In this document: positions 11,396-20,766 of the stretch, one piece after another | How positions within the stretch are numbered: position 1 is the stretch's first letter | Layout: each line of letters starts with the position of its first letter | Source: Nitrospirae bacterium JdFR-85 | GTDB lineage: Bacteria > Nitrospirota > Thermodesulfovibrionia > Thermodesulfovibrionales > JdFR-85 | DNA: 64,000 bases | Direction of reading: 5' to 3' | NCBI GenBank assembly: GCA_002011745.1 | Contig: MTOU01000009.1 | Coordinates: 1-64,000 of the forward strand | Translations under genes and position numbers: made by a program | Notes under the pieces: model-generated | The model's database searches: none | What the model saw: only the letters and a program-made list of their open reading frames with translations | What the model was told of the DNA's origin: nothing

Positions 11396-12011
11396 CAGAG
11401 GTTTTACCCTTTTGGAACTCTTGATTGCCCTCTCAACAACAGCACTGCTTCTGCTGATCATTGCTTCAGCAATGATGATGGGATATAGGTCTGAGGAGAA
11501 AGCAACAGAAAGGACAGAGCTATCACAGATGGAGAGGATACTGGCAGAAAGACTGAAATGGCTACTAAAGGGAATCTATCCCTACACAAGGGTAACCCAT
11601 ACAGGACCAAGACTCTACTTTGCTGGCAGTTCTGACTCTATCAGTTTTGTAACAACAAGCACATTAAGAGACAGTGACAGTCTCCTTGAGCAGTCAGGGA
11701 TGAAATGGGTCAGGCTTTATCTGGATTCAGATGAACTAAAGGCAACGGAGAACTTCTTCTTCCTCAAGGATGTAGAAGAAAGAGGCGGTATCTCTGAGCG
11801 AACACTATTTAAAGGTATAACTGAGATTGAATTTCAATATCTGGACACCACTGAGTCTGAGAAAGGTACCTGGTATGATTCTTGGTCTTCTGAGGAAAAG
11901 GATTATCTTCCCTCTGCTATTAAGGTTAAGATTAAGATAGAGTACAGGGAAGAAGAAGTGCAGCTACCACCTATCATTGTGAAAGTCATGCCCAGAAGGA
12001 AAGCTATTTAA
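11379..12011 (+). CDS. gspJ: Type II secretion minor pseudopilin GspJ
   Basis: A short leader (MQQKNNRG) is followed by FTLLELLIALSTTALLLL with Glu at +5, then a GspJ-type soluble domain (ERILAERLKWLLKG, VRLYLDSDELKATENFF, GITEIEFQYLD, LPSAIKVKIKIEY). It is 210 residues, a typical length. It overlaps gspI by 17 bases and meets metG tail to tail with an 8-base overlap. No gspK follows, so the tip complex gene set is incomplete here. Confidence 0.9.
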   Translation: MQQKNNRGFTLLELLIALSTTALLLLIIASAMMMGYRSEEKATERTELSQMERILAERLKWLLKGIYPYTRVTHTGPRLYFAGSSDSISFVTTSTLRDSDSLLEQSGMKWVRLYLDSDELKATENFFFLKDVEERGGISERTLFKGITEIEFQYLDTTESEKGTWYDSWSSEEKDYLPSAIKVKIKIEYREEEVQLPPIIVKVMPRRKAI

Positions 12012-13905
12012 CCCTTGTGCCCACAGGTATATCCTTTTCTGGAGATATGACCACAATATTTTCTCCATCACCTGCTGCAAGTAGCATCCCTTGAGAGTCA
12101 ACTCCCATAAGTTTTGCTGGCTTGAGATTAGTCACCACAACAACACTCTTGCCTACCAATTCTTCTGGAGTGTATGCTGTTCCAATACCTGCCACAATCT
12201 GTCTCTTCTCACCCACATCTACCACAAGCCTGATAAGCTTTTTTGAGCCTTTAATCCTCTCTGCATCAATCACCTTCGCAACCTTCAGTTCAACCCTTGC
12301 AAACTCCTCTATACCTATAAGTTTCTGGGATGTTTCGAGTGTCTTTTCTTTATCCTGTATAGGCGGGTCTTGTTTCTTCTCTGTCTGTGTAATTCTTGGG
12401 AACAGAGGTTCAGGCTTTGTCAGTTTTATCCCATGCCTCAAATGGCCCCATTTTGCAAGCTCATCTAATCTACCCTCCAGGACTCTGTATCCAAGAGCAG
12501 AGTATATCTTCTCACCCGTCTCAGGCATAAAGGGAAATATATAAAGACCTATAAACCTAAGCCCTTCAAGACAAGTATAAAGCACTGTTGAGAGCCTTCC
12601 CCTCGATTGAGGCTCCTTTGCGAGCCTCCATGGCTGATTTGTATCAATGTATTTATTCAGATAATCAATAAGTCTCCAGATCTCATCAAGTGCCTTCTGG
12701 AAGGCCAGCTTTGAGAGGTGTTCTTTGAGCTTGCCAAGGATCTGCTCTGCAAGTGCTTTTGCCTCCTCCTCAGTTTCTGCTGGTTCTGGCACCACTGCAT
12801 CCATATACCTGTGTAGCATGCTCATGGTACGGTTCAGCAGATTACCAAGGTCATTGGCGAGATCACTGTTTATCCTGCCAATAATGGCCTTCTCAGAGAA
12901 GTCACCATCAAGCCCAAAGGGGACCTCTCTAAAAAGGAAATATCTAAAGGCATCAACACCATATCTGTTTATAACATCCTCTGGGTCAACCACATTGCCA
13001 AGAGATTTAGACATCTTCCTGCCTTCAACTGTCCACCATCCATGGGCAAAGATATTTCCAGGCAGAGGCATCTCAAGTGCCATAAGCATTGTTGACCAGT
13101 AGACTGCATGAGTGGTAAGGATATCCTTTCCTACTATATGGTGCTCTGCAGGCCACCATTGGAGTGTCTCTTTCTCAGGGGCAAGATACTTGGTAGCTGA
13201 ATAATAGTTCACCAGTGCATCAAACCATACATAGGTAACATAATCTTCATCAAAAGGCAGCGGTATGCCCCATGAGAGCCTCTTCTTAGGTCGTGATATA
13301 CATAGGTCACCAAGGGGTCTTGACCTCAGAAATCCGAGAACCTCGTTCCTCCTTGTCTCTGGCAGTATATAGTCTGGGTGCTCCTCAATATGTTTTATAA
13401 GTTTATCCTGATACTTTGACATGAGGAAGAAGTAGTTTTCTTCTTCTATCTGTTCTACAGGTCTACCACATTCTGGACATCTGCCCTCAACCAGTTCCTT
13501 CTCCGTCCAGAACCTCTCATCAGGTGTACAGTACCAACCCTGATAGGGTCTCTTCACTATCTCGCCCTTGTCATAGAGCCTCTGAAGAATCTCCTGCACC
13601 ACCCTTTTATGTTCTGTATCAGTGGTTCTGATAAAGGCATCATTTGATATGTTCAACTTCTGCCAGAGTGCTTTAAAATTCAATACCATCTTGTCTGCAT
13701 GCTCTTTTGGTGAAAGACCTCTTTCTTCTGCTGCCTTCTGCACCTTCTGACCATGTTCATCTGTGCCAGTAAGAAAAAACACCTTTCTGCCAAGGAGTCT
13801 GTTAAATCTGGCAACAATATCAGCAGCCACAGTTGTATAGGCATGGCCTATGTGTGGTACATCATTCACATAGTAGATAGGAGTGGTTACATAAAACTTT
13901 TCCAT
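12004..13905 (-). CDS. metG: Methionyl-tRNA synthetase
   Basis: Charges tRNA-Met. The class I signature PHIGHAYTT is at residues 16-24, KMSKSLGN is near residue 295, and a zinc-knuckle region (CTPDERFW, GRCPECGRP) lies near residues 127-148. The C-terminal 105 residues after a charged linker form a Trbp111-type tRNA-binding/dimerisation domain (VELKVAKVIDAERIKG, LKPAKLMGVDSQGML). The 633 residues match bacterial enzymes with this extension. It is the last gene of gyrA-holB-ricT-metG, an order close to the holB-yaaT-metS neighbourhood of Bacillus. Confidence 0.97.
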   Translation of the reverse strand: MEKFYVTTPIYYVNDVPHIGHAYTTVAADIVARFNRLLGRKVFFLTGTDEHGQKVQKAAEERGLSPKEHADKMVLNFKALWQKLNISNDAFIRTTDTEHKRVVQEILQRLYDKGEIVKRPYQGWYCTPDERFWTEKELVEGRCPECGRPVEQIEEENYFFLMSKYQDKLIKHIEEHPDYILPETRRNEVLGFLRSRPLGDLCISRPKKRLSWGIPLPFDEDYVTYVWFDALVNYYSATKYLAPEKETLQWWPAEHHIVGKDILTTHAVYWSTMLMALEMPLPGNIFAHGWWTVEGRKMSKSLGNVVDPEDVINRYGVDAFRYFLFREVPFGLDGDFSEKAIIGRINSDLANDLGNLLNRTMSMLHRYMDAVVPEPAETEEEAKALAEQILGKLKEHLSKLAFQKALDEIWRLIDYLNKYIDTNQPWRLAKEPQSRGRLSTVLYTCLEGLRFIGLYIFPFMPETGEKIYSALGYRVLEGRLDELAKWGHLRHGIKLTKPEPLFPRITQTEKKQDPPIQDKEKTLETSQKLIGIEEFARVELKVAKVIDAERIKGSKKLIRLVVDVGEKRQIVAGIGTAYTPEELVGKSVVVVTNLKPAKLMGVDSQGMLLAAGDGENIVVISPEKDIPVGTRVK

Positions 13906-13913
13906 AGCCTCTT

Positions 13914-14942
13914 TTATCTCCTCCTTTTATGTTTTTTCCTCTTCCTTCTCCTTCTACGTTCAGCCCTGCTCTTTTTAAATACCTTTTTCTCATGCTTTGG
14001 TCTCATCTCTCTCTTTTCAGAAGACAGAGCCTTCTGCTCTGCTTCCTGCTCTTTTACCACAGGGGGAACAGACGGAGATTGAGACTCAACAGGAACAGTA
14101 TACTCCTCTGTAGTAACAGTTTCCTCTTTCTCAACCCTATCTATCTCAACCGCCTCTTCTTCCTCATGGGTATTACTGTCCACTGCCTCCTCAACAGAGG
14201 CCCTTACAATAGAGGAGACGGTCTCAGAGGGACACTCCTCACACAGTATGGTCTCCTCTGTCTCAACGGGGATTTCATCCTCACCCTCTATGGTCCCTTC
14301 ATACTCATAACTTAGACAGCACATGAGTCTGCCACAGAGACCTGTTAGCTTTGTGGTATTCAATACAAGTTCCTGCTCCTTTGCCATTCTTACTGATATG
14401 GGGACAAAGTTATCAAGAAAGCAATTGCAACATAGAACCCTTCCACATACCCCCACTCCACCCAGCATCTTTGCTTCATCTCGGACACCTATCTGCCTCA
14501 TTTCTATCCTTGTCCTGAATTTTGCTGCAAGGTCTTTTACAAGCTCTCTGAAATCAATTCTGCCTTCTGCAGTAAAATAAAAAATTATCCTTCTTATGTC
14601 AAGGGTAACCTCAGTAGCCACCAGCTTCATGGGCATCCCTCTGGCCTCGATCCTCTCAAGGCAGAAATTGAATGCCTCCTCCTCCAGTCTTCTATTCTTC
14701 TCCATCGCCTGAAGGTCTTCTTCCGTTGCTTTTCTAAGCACCTTTTTAAGCTCTCTCCCCTCCTCAACCTCATCTGTATCCACTTCCTTTATCACAGTAC
14801 CCACAGTAAGGCCAAACATACTTTCTACAACCACCTTATCACCTATGGATAGAGAGGGATCATCTGTCTCATAGAGAAACAGTTTGCCAGAGGGTCTGTA
14901 TCTAACAGCCACAATCTTTGTCTTCTTCTCCTCTACCTTCAT
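13914..14942 (-). CDS. ricT: PSP1 domain protein (RicT/YaaT-like) with a basic C-terminal tail
   Basis: Residues 1-215 form a PSP1 domain with the conserved GDKVVVES, GGVGVCGRVLCCNCFL and GLCGRLMCCLSYEYE motifs. The cysteines match those that bind Fe-S clusters in the Bacillus RicAFT complex, which aids RNA maturation. Residues about 220-300 are Glu-rich and probably disordered. The last 30 residues are almost all Lys/Arg, suggesting RNA or ribosome contact. It is longer than the Bacillus protein (about 275 residues) because of this tail. It overlaps holB by 4 bases. The family is certain; the molecular role is inferred from Bacillus. Confidence 0.88.
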   Translation of the reverse strand: MKVEEKKTKIVAVRYRPSGKLFLYETDDPSLSIGDKVVVESMFGLTVGTVIKEVDTDEVEEGRELKKVLRKATEEDLQAMEKNRRLEEEAFNFCLERIEARGMPMKLVATEVTLDIRRIIFYFTAEGRIDFRELVKDLAAKFRTRIEMRQIGVRDEAKMLGGVGVCGRVLCCNCFLDNFVPISVRMAKEQELVLNTTKLTGLCGRLMCCLSYEYEGTIEGEDEIPVETEETILCEECPSETVSSIVRASVEEAVDSNTHEEEEAVEIDRVEKEETVTTEEYTVPVESQSPSVPPVVKEQEAEQKALSSEKREMRPKHEKKVFKKSRAERRRRRKRKKHKRRR

Positions 14943-15907
14943 CTCAACATCACCCTTAGATGGGTATTTACAAAATTCTGCACTATTGAGGTATTTAAAT
15001 TAAAAACAGACATATCCCTCAACATACAGACCTTATTATATAGGTCTATTATATCTTCGATCCTGGGCCTCTTTTTGAGACTTCTCAAAAGGGACTTTAT
15101 TTCAGGATTAACAAGAAGTCTCCTGTCTTCTGAAACTGTGAACACCAGAAGGTCTCTTAGAAAGACACTGAAGAGGTTTAACCACCTCAGCATCTGCTGT
15201 CTGTCTGACCATCTGTCCAGCAATTCAACCTCTTCTAATCTTGAGACTATCCTCTTCAGATCTTCCCTTAGGGAGTCTTCCATCTCTATTATTATGCCAG
15301 GTCTTCCCATGGCAAGTCTTGCTGTCTCCACTGTATTCCTTTTCTGTTCAGGAGAAAGCATCCTGTTTATCACCTCTTTGGTCTCTTTTTCAGAAAGAAG
15401 TGAGAATCTGATATGGAAACACCGGGAGACAACAGTGGCTGGTAGCCTGTCAGGATACATTGTTATGAGTATTACCAAAGAGTGTGGAGGTGGTTCTTCA
15501 AGTGTCTTGAGAAATGCATTTGCTGCTGCCTGATTCATACATTCTGCATCATTTATAACAACAGCCTTTAAAGTACCTTCAAGTGGGGCCATTGTAAGGT
15601 ACTCCTGTATCTCCCTTATTCTGTCGATCCGGATTATACCCTTCTCTGGTTCCACTGTCAGGAGGTCAGGATGGATCATCCTTGTGATCTTCCTGCAGTT
15701 AGAACAACTATCACATGCATCCACCATATCAGTCTCTATGGGACTTTTACAGTTAAGGAGTTTTACAAATTCTCTTGCAACCAGTCTTTTTCCAATACCA
15801 CTCTCACCACTGAATATATAAGAAGTGGAGACTCTTCGTCTTTTGTATGATCCTGCCAGTATCTGCTTCTGTCTCTGGTGTCCTATTACCTGATTAAACA
15901 GTCCCAT
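14939..15907 (-). CDS. holB: DNA polymerase III delta-prime subunit (clamp loader)
   Basis: A clamp-loader subunit. The N-terminal AAA+ domain has [15 protein letters not shown], a zinc module CDSCSNCRK, the sensor region [17 protein letters not shown] and the SRC motif ([10 protein letters not shown]). The frame extends to 15934, but the ATG at 15907 has GAAAGGG 6 bases upstream and starts with [10 protein letters not shown], as usual for the family, giving 322 residues. It overlaps the end of gyrA by 14 bases and ricT by 4, so it belongs to the gyrA-holB-ricT-metG unit. Confidence 0.92.
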   Translation of the reverse strand: MGLFNQVIGHQRQKQILAGSYKRRRVSTSYIFSGESGIGKRLVAREFVKLLNCKSPIETDMVDACDSCSNCRKITRMIHPDLLTVEPEKGIIRIDRIREIQEYLTMAPLEGTLKAVVINDAECMNQAAANAFLKTLEEPPPHSLVILITMYPDRLPATVVSRCFHIRFSLLSEKETKEVINRMLSPEQKRNTVETARLAMGRPGIIIEMEDSLREDLKRIVSRLEEVELLDRWSDRQQMLRWLNLFSVFLRDLLVFTVSEDRRLLVNPEIKSLLRSLKKRPRIEDIIDLYNKVCMLRDMSVFNLNTSIVQNFVNTHLRVMLR

Positions 15908-18314
15908 TTGATTCCCTTTCCACAATCCTTCCAAGACTTACTACTCTGTCTTCATGATCAATATCCATCAGTTTTACCCCCTGTGTATTTCTACCCATCA
16001 CAGGTATATTGGATGCCTCTATCCGGATCACCTTCCCAAGCATTGTAATAAGCACTATTTCATCCTCATCCTTCACCTGTAGTATACCCACTGCATTGCC
16101 TGTCTTCTCATTCACCTTTATAGATATAACACCTTTACCACCTCTGCCATGCACAGGATAATCTTTAACAGAAGTCCTCTTACCAAAACCCCTCTCTGTA
16201 ACAGTCAGTATTGTAGCTTTCTCCTGTACCACATCAGCAGATACCACTATATCACCCTCTCTCAAGTTTATACCCCTTACACCTCTTGCAGTCCTTCCCA
16301 TGGGTCTCACATCCTCTTCTCTGAACCTTATCACAAGACCATTACGAGTGCCTATCAAGAGATCATCTGTCCCCTTTGTCTTTCTTACCGCAATCAACTC
16401 ATCACCGCTGTCAAGAGAGAGGGCTATTATTCCCTTGCCTCTGGGATTGCTGAATTCATAAAGGGGAGTCTTCTTTACTACACCTTTTCTTGTGAACATT
16501 ACGAGATAACCCTCAGTAAAGTCCTTCACAGGGATTGCTGTAGTTACTCGTTCATTGTCCTGCAGTTGGAGGAGATTCACGATTGCCTTCCCCCTGGATG
16601 CCCTACCTGCCTCAGGAATCTGATATACCTTGAGCCAGTAGAGTTTCCCTCTGTTTGTAAAAAAGAGGATATAATCGTGGGTAGAGCCTATGAATAGATT
16701 CTCTACATAGTCTTCTGTCTTTGTCTCCATTCCAATAAGCCCCTTCCCGCCTCTTCTCTGGCTCCTGTATTCACTAAGGGGATTTCTTTTTATATAACCT
16801 GCATGAGAGAATGTGATAACCATATCCTCTTCAGTAATAAGATCCTCAATGGTTATCTCTTTCACCTCTGCAACTATCTCGGTTAGTCTCTCGTCACCAT
16901 AACGATTCTTTATCTCAATCAGTTCATCCCTTATTATCTGATTCACCAGGACCTCACTTCCGAGAATAGCCTTTAGCCTTTGTATCTCCTTCAAGGTCTC
17001 CTCATACTCCTTTATGATCTTTTCTCTCTCAAGTCCAGTCAGCCTCTGGAGTTTCATATCAAGTATAGCCTGTGCCTGTATCTCTGAAAGGGGATAACGA
17101 TTCACAAGGGATACCCTTGCCTCTTCTGGTGTCTTTGATGCCCTGATCAGGTTTATTATCTCATCAAGATACTCAAGGGCTACCTTCAAGCCCTCAAGTA
17201 TATGGGCACGCTCCTCTGCCTTCTTTAGTTCAAACCTCGTTCTCCTGAGAATAACTTCTCTACGGTGTTGGAGGAAGTGATTAAGCATCCTTCTGAGGCT
17301 CATTATCCTCGGTTGTCCACCTACAAGGGCGAGCATTATAATTCCATATGTGGTCTCCATCTGGGTATTCTTATAGAGATTATTGAGAATCACCTGTGGC
17401 ATCTCTCCCTTTTTCAGTTCAATCACTATCCTGATACCATCGCGGTCTGACTCATCCCTTATCTCTGAAATCCCTTCCAGCTTCTTCTCCTTTATCAAGG
17501 ATGCGATCTTCTCAATCAATCTCGCCTTGTTTGTCTGAAAGGGTATCTCGGTGATAATGATCTGTTCAGGCCCCTTATGGGGTTTTTCTATCCTTGCCCG
17601 TGCCCTGATCTTTATTGTGCCTCGGCCATGGGTGTATGCCTCTACAATACCTTCAACTCCATGGATAATCCCACCCGTGGGAAAATCTGGCCCTTTTATC
17701 TTTGTCATAAGCTCCTGAACAGTGGCATCAGGTCTATCAAGAAGCATAAGTAGTGCATCAATAATCTCAGTGAGATTATGGGGAGGTATATTTGTAGCCA
17801 TTCCTACAGCTATACCCGAGGAGCCATTTATAAGCAGATTTGGAATCCTCGTGGGTAACACCACAGGTTCAGTGGTTGTTTCATCAAAATTAGGAATAAA
17901 GTCTACTGTATCTTTGTCTATATCTCTAAGCAACTCCTCTGCGATCTTGGCAAGTCTCGCCTCTGTATAACGATAGGCAGCAGGAGGGTCACCATCTATG
18001 GAGCCAAAATTCCCCTGTCCATCGATCAAAGGATAACGCATATTAAAATCTTGGGCAAGTCTCACAAGGGCATCATACACTGCAGTGTCACCATGGGGAT
18101 GGTACTTCTTCAACACCTCACCAACCACACCCGCACACTTTGAGTATTTTCTGCCAGGCAGAAGCCCCTCCCTGAACATGGCGTAGAGTATACGCCTCTG
18201 TACGGGTTTAAGCCCGTCTCTCACATCAGGAAGTGCCCTGCCGATGATCACACTCATGGCATAATCAAGATAGCTATGTTTCATCTCCTCTTCTATACTC
18301 ACTGGAAGACGCAT
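15894..18314 (-). CDS. gyrA: DNA gyrase subunit A
   Basis: Breaks and rejoins DNA to introduce negative supercoils with GyrB. The N-terminal region has [19 protein letters not shown] and [11 protein letters not shown], and the catalytic Tyr is in [10 protein letters not shown] near residue 115. The C-terminal beta-pinwheel carries the GyrA box as QRRGGKG, which marks it as gyrase rather than topoisomerase IV. The 806 residues are normal. AGGAGG lies 6 bases before the ATG. gyrB is not in the window. It is the first gene of gyrA-holB-ricT-metG. Confidence 0.97.
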   Translation of the reverse strand: MRLPVSIEEEMKHSYLDYAMSVIIGRALPDVRDGLKPVQRRILYAMFREGLLPGRKYSKCAGVVGEVLKKYHPHGDTAVYDALVRLAQDFNMRYPLIDGQGNFGSIDGDPPAAYRYTEARLAKIAEELLRDIDKDTVDFIPNFDETTTEPVVLPTRIPNLLINGSSGIAVGMATNIPPHNLTEIIDALLMLLDRPDATVQELMTKIKGPDFPTGGIIHGVEGIVEAYTHGRGTIKIRARARIEKPHKGPEQIIITEIPFQTNKARLIEKIASLIKEKKLEGISEIRDESDRDGIRIVIELKKGEMPQVILNNLYKNTQMETTYGIIMLALVGGQPRIMSLRRMLNHFLQHRREVILRRTRFELKKAEERAHILEGLKVALEYLDEIINLIRASKTPEEARVSLVNRYPLSEIQAQAILDMKLQRLTGLEREKIIKEYEETLKEIQRLKAILGSEVLVNQIIRDELIEIKNRYGDERLTEIVAEVKEITIEDLITEEDMVITFSHAGYIKRNPLSEYRSQRRGGKGLIGMETKTEDYVENLFIGSTHDYILFFTNRGKLYWLKVYQIPEAGRASRGKAIVNLLQLQDNERVTTAIPVKDFTEGYLVMFTRKGVVKKTPLYEFSNPRGKGIIALSLDSGDELIAVRKTKGTDDLLIGTRNGLVIRFREEDVRPMGRTARGVRGINLREGDIVVSADVVQEKATILTVTERGFGKRTSVKDYPVHGRGGKGVISIKVNEKTGNAVGILQVKDEDEIVLITMLGKVIRIEASNIPVMGRNTQGVKLMDIDHEDRVVSLGRIVERESNGTV

Positions 18315-18406
18315 AAGACCTCCTCAGTCTGCTGATACCTATCTGGATTTTAAAGATTAATTATACTTTACCTGGGTGTATTGAGGCAATCATAAGCCCA
18401 AGAATA

Positions 18407-19222
18407 TCAAGACCACGATTGTATATACTCAACACAGTGGTTATAACCTGTGGGGTTGCCTACATCAAAGACCCTACCAGGCAGTCTACATCCTAAAAGC
18501 CTCTTCTGCTGTAGCATAAGCATCCTAACAGGCACATCAGTAAGCTCCCCCTCTCTGACCATTTCCCTCGCCCGCCTGATATAATCAAAAATATCCCTTT
18601 CCACAATGCTGAATCCACAGGTCCTTAGTTCCTTAGGGAATCTCAATCTGAAGTGTCCTTCACCCTTAGGAAGCACACTCTTTATTTCATAGAGCTCATC
18701 TCTAAGGGGCTTAATGTCCACTCTTCCTGCATTACCCACTGCATAGGATACCTCCTTTGTCACTTCCATCAGACCTATCACATCTGTACCAGTCTTGGAG
18801 TATGCCTCAACAAGTGTCTTCAGCGCCTCCTGCCGAGGCAGATGTAGATTATCAGGATAGACAACCCCGAAGGCATCGCCTGATACCACATCCTCAGCAA
18901 GAGCTATTGCATCAGCCTCACCAAGAGGTTCACTCTGGTACAAGAATGAAACCTTAAGCTGCTGAATCGTCTCCTCTTCAGAGGGGTCTTCAAGAAATCT
19001 CCTTCTTACAGAGGGGTCCTCTATATAGGCCCTCAGTATCTCTTTCCTTTTGCTGATTATGAGAGCAACTTTATGGATACCCGCTCTCAGGGCCTCCTTT
19101 AATGAATAATGGATGACAGGCCATCTGCCCACAGGAAGCATCTCCTTCGGAAGAGATGGATTTACATGTCTCATCCTCTTCCCAAGACCTGCAGCAGGTA
19201 TAATCACCCATTCAATCGTCAT
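18407..19222 (-). CDS. galU: UTP-glucose-1-phosphate uridylyltransferase
   Basis: Makes UDP-glucose, a precursor for surface polysaccharide. The nucleotide-binding motif IPAAGLGKRMRHVNPSLPKEMLPV is at the N-terminus, followed by YSLKEALRAGI, the VVYPDNLHLP metal-site region and VFDVGNPTGYNHCVEY at the end. The 271 residues are slightly short but complete. It lies 20 bases after gspE, so it may be read with gspCDE although its job is unrelated. A sugar-nucleotide enzyme next to an LPS heptosyltransferase gene fits envelope synthesis. Confidence 0.9.
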   Translation of the reverse strand: MTIEWVIIPAAGLGKRMRHVNPSLPKEMLPVGRWPVIHYSLKEALRAGIHKVALIISKRKEILRAYIEDPSVRRRFLEDPSEEETIQQLKVSFLYQSEPLGEADAIALAEDVVSGDAFGVVYPDNLHLPRQEALKTLVEAYSKTGTDVIGLMEVTKEVSYAVGNAGRVDIKPLRDELYEIKSVLPKGEGHFRLRFPKELRTCGFSIVERDIFDYIRRAREMVREGELTDVPVRMLMLQQKRLLGCRLPGRVFDVGNPTGYNHCVEYIQSWS

Positions 19223-19242
19223 TCTCAGAGACTCAGAAACCT

Positions 19243-20766
19243 TTAAACCTTCGCCTCAGTTACCCGGAGAACCTCTTCAAGGGTGGTTAAACCCGCTGCT
19301 ACTTTCTGGATACCTGTCTCAAGCAGGGTCTTCATACCCTGTCTTACTGCCACCTCTTTTATTTCCTGTGAGGAGACATCCTTTTTGATCAGTTTTCTTA
19401 TGTTACTGTCCAGATACAGGAGCTCAAATATCCCTGTCCTGCCATAGTAACCTGTATACTGACACCTCTGACACCCTCTACCCCTGAAGAGCCTCTCCAC
19501 ATTGATCTGCATCGCACTAAAATAAGAGAGTTCATTCTCATTGGGTGTGTATTCATATCTACATTCAGCACATATCAGCCTTACAAGCCTCTGGGCAATA
19601 ACGCAGAGTAGTGAAGAAGAAAGCAGAAAGGGCTCCACTCCCATGTCCACAAGTCTTGTAACGGCCGAGGAGGCGTCATTTGTATGGAGCGTGCTCAAAA
19701 CAAGATGTCCTGTGAGGGATGCCTGCACAGCTATCTCTGCTGTCTCAATATCCCTGATCTCACCCACCATAATAACATCAGGGTCCTGTCTTAGGATAGA
19801 CCTCAATCCCGTAGCAAAGGTAAGCCCTATTTTGGGGTTTACCTGTATCTGGCCTATACCCCTTAACTGATACTCCACAGGGTCCTCTACAGTTATTATG
19901 TTCTTCTCCGTGGTATGTATCCTGTTCAGTGCTGCATAGAGTGTGGTGGTCTTTCCACTGCCTGTAGGCCCTGTGACGAGTATTATACCGCTCTGATTGT
20001 TGAGCAGCCTCTCAAAGAGGCTCTGCTCTGCCGGTTCCATCCCCAACTCTGTAAGACCTATTACTCCATGTCTACGATCGAGAAGCCTCAGCACAACCCT
20101 TTCACCATGTACAGTGGGAATAACAGAGACCCTCACATCAATATCTCTTCCACCAATAAGAAGACGAATTCTTCCATCCTGTGGGAGTCTCTTCTCTGCT
20201 ATATCAAGCCCTGCCATGATCTTCACCCTGCTCACAAGGGCGTCTTGTATTAGCTTAGGAGGCTTCAATACACTCCTCAGTACCCCATCGATCCTCATCC
20301 TCACATCAAGCTCATTCTCGTAGGGTTCTATATGGATATCCGATGCCCTCTCCTTCACAGCCTGTTGTAGAAGTGCATTCAGGAGTCTGATAATCGGGGC
20401 ATCACTTGTTAACTCAAGTATATCCTTTGGAGACTCGAATTCTGTAGCAACCGCACTCAGGTCTTCCCCTGAGATGGTCTGCATCACCTCCTCTGCAGAA
20501 CCTATCTGCCCGTAGAGTCTGTTTATCTCCTCAAGGAGAGTCTTCTCGTCTACCTCAATCGGATAAGGCAGGGCAGCCTTCTGGATTGCCAGGTCCCTTA
20601 AGGCAAAAATCCCATTGATGCCGGACACAAGACCGAAGAGCTTCCCGTCAATTACTCTAAGGGGCAGTACTAAATTCTTCTTTGAAAAAGAGATAGGGAC
20701 TTCCTTCAGAAGAGAGAGGTCAGGTTCTATGTTACTGTACTCTGAATGGGTAGTTTGGTTCTGCAT
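19243..20766 (-). CDS. gspE: Type II secretion ATPase GspE
   Basis: A cytoplasmic hexameric ATPase that powers the pseudopilus. The order is an N1-type domain (about 1-90), an N2 region (SDAPIIRLLNALLQQAVKE), Walker A GPTGSGKTTTLYAAL near residue 265, the Asp box, Walker B DPDVIMVGEIRD and the His box LTGHLVLSTLHTNDA. A tetracysteine zinc motif follows (CAEC...CQRC). The ATG at 20766 is preceded by AGAGG 7 bases upstream; a TTG two codons earlier is less likely. It overlaps gspD by 35 bases. Its partner GspF is not in the window. Confidence 0.95.
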   Translation of the reverse strand: MQNQTTHSEYSNIEPDLSLLKEVPISFSKKNLVLPLRVIDGKLFGLVSGINGIFALRDLAIQKAALPYPIEVDEKTLLEEINRLYGQIGSAEEVMQTISGEDLSAVATEFESPKDILELTSDAPIIRLLNALLQQAVKERASDIHIEPYENELDVRMRIDGVLRSVLKPPKLIQDALVSRVKIMAGLDIAEKRLPQDGRIRLLIGGRDIDVRVSVIPTVHGERVVLRLLDRRHGVIGLTELGMEPAEQSLFERLLNNQSGIILVTGPTGSGKTTTLYAALNRIHTTEKNIITVEDPVEYQLRGIGQIQVNPKIGLTFATGLRSILRQDPDVIMVGEIRDIETAEIAVQASLTGHLVLSTLHTNDASSAVTRLVDMGVEPFLLSSSLLCVIAQRLVRLICAECRYEYTPNENELSYFSAMQINVERLFRGRGCQRCQYTGYYGRTGIFELLYLDSNIRKLIKKDVSSQEIKEVAVRQGMKTLLETGIQKVAAGLTTLEEVLRVTEAKV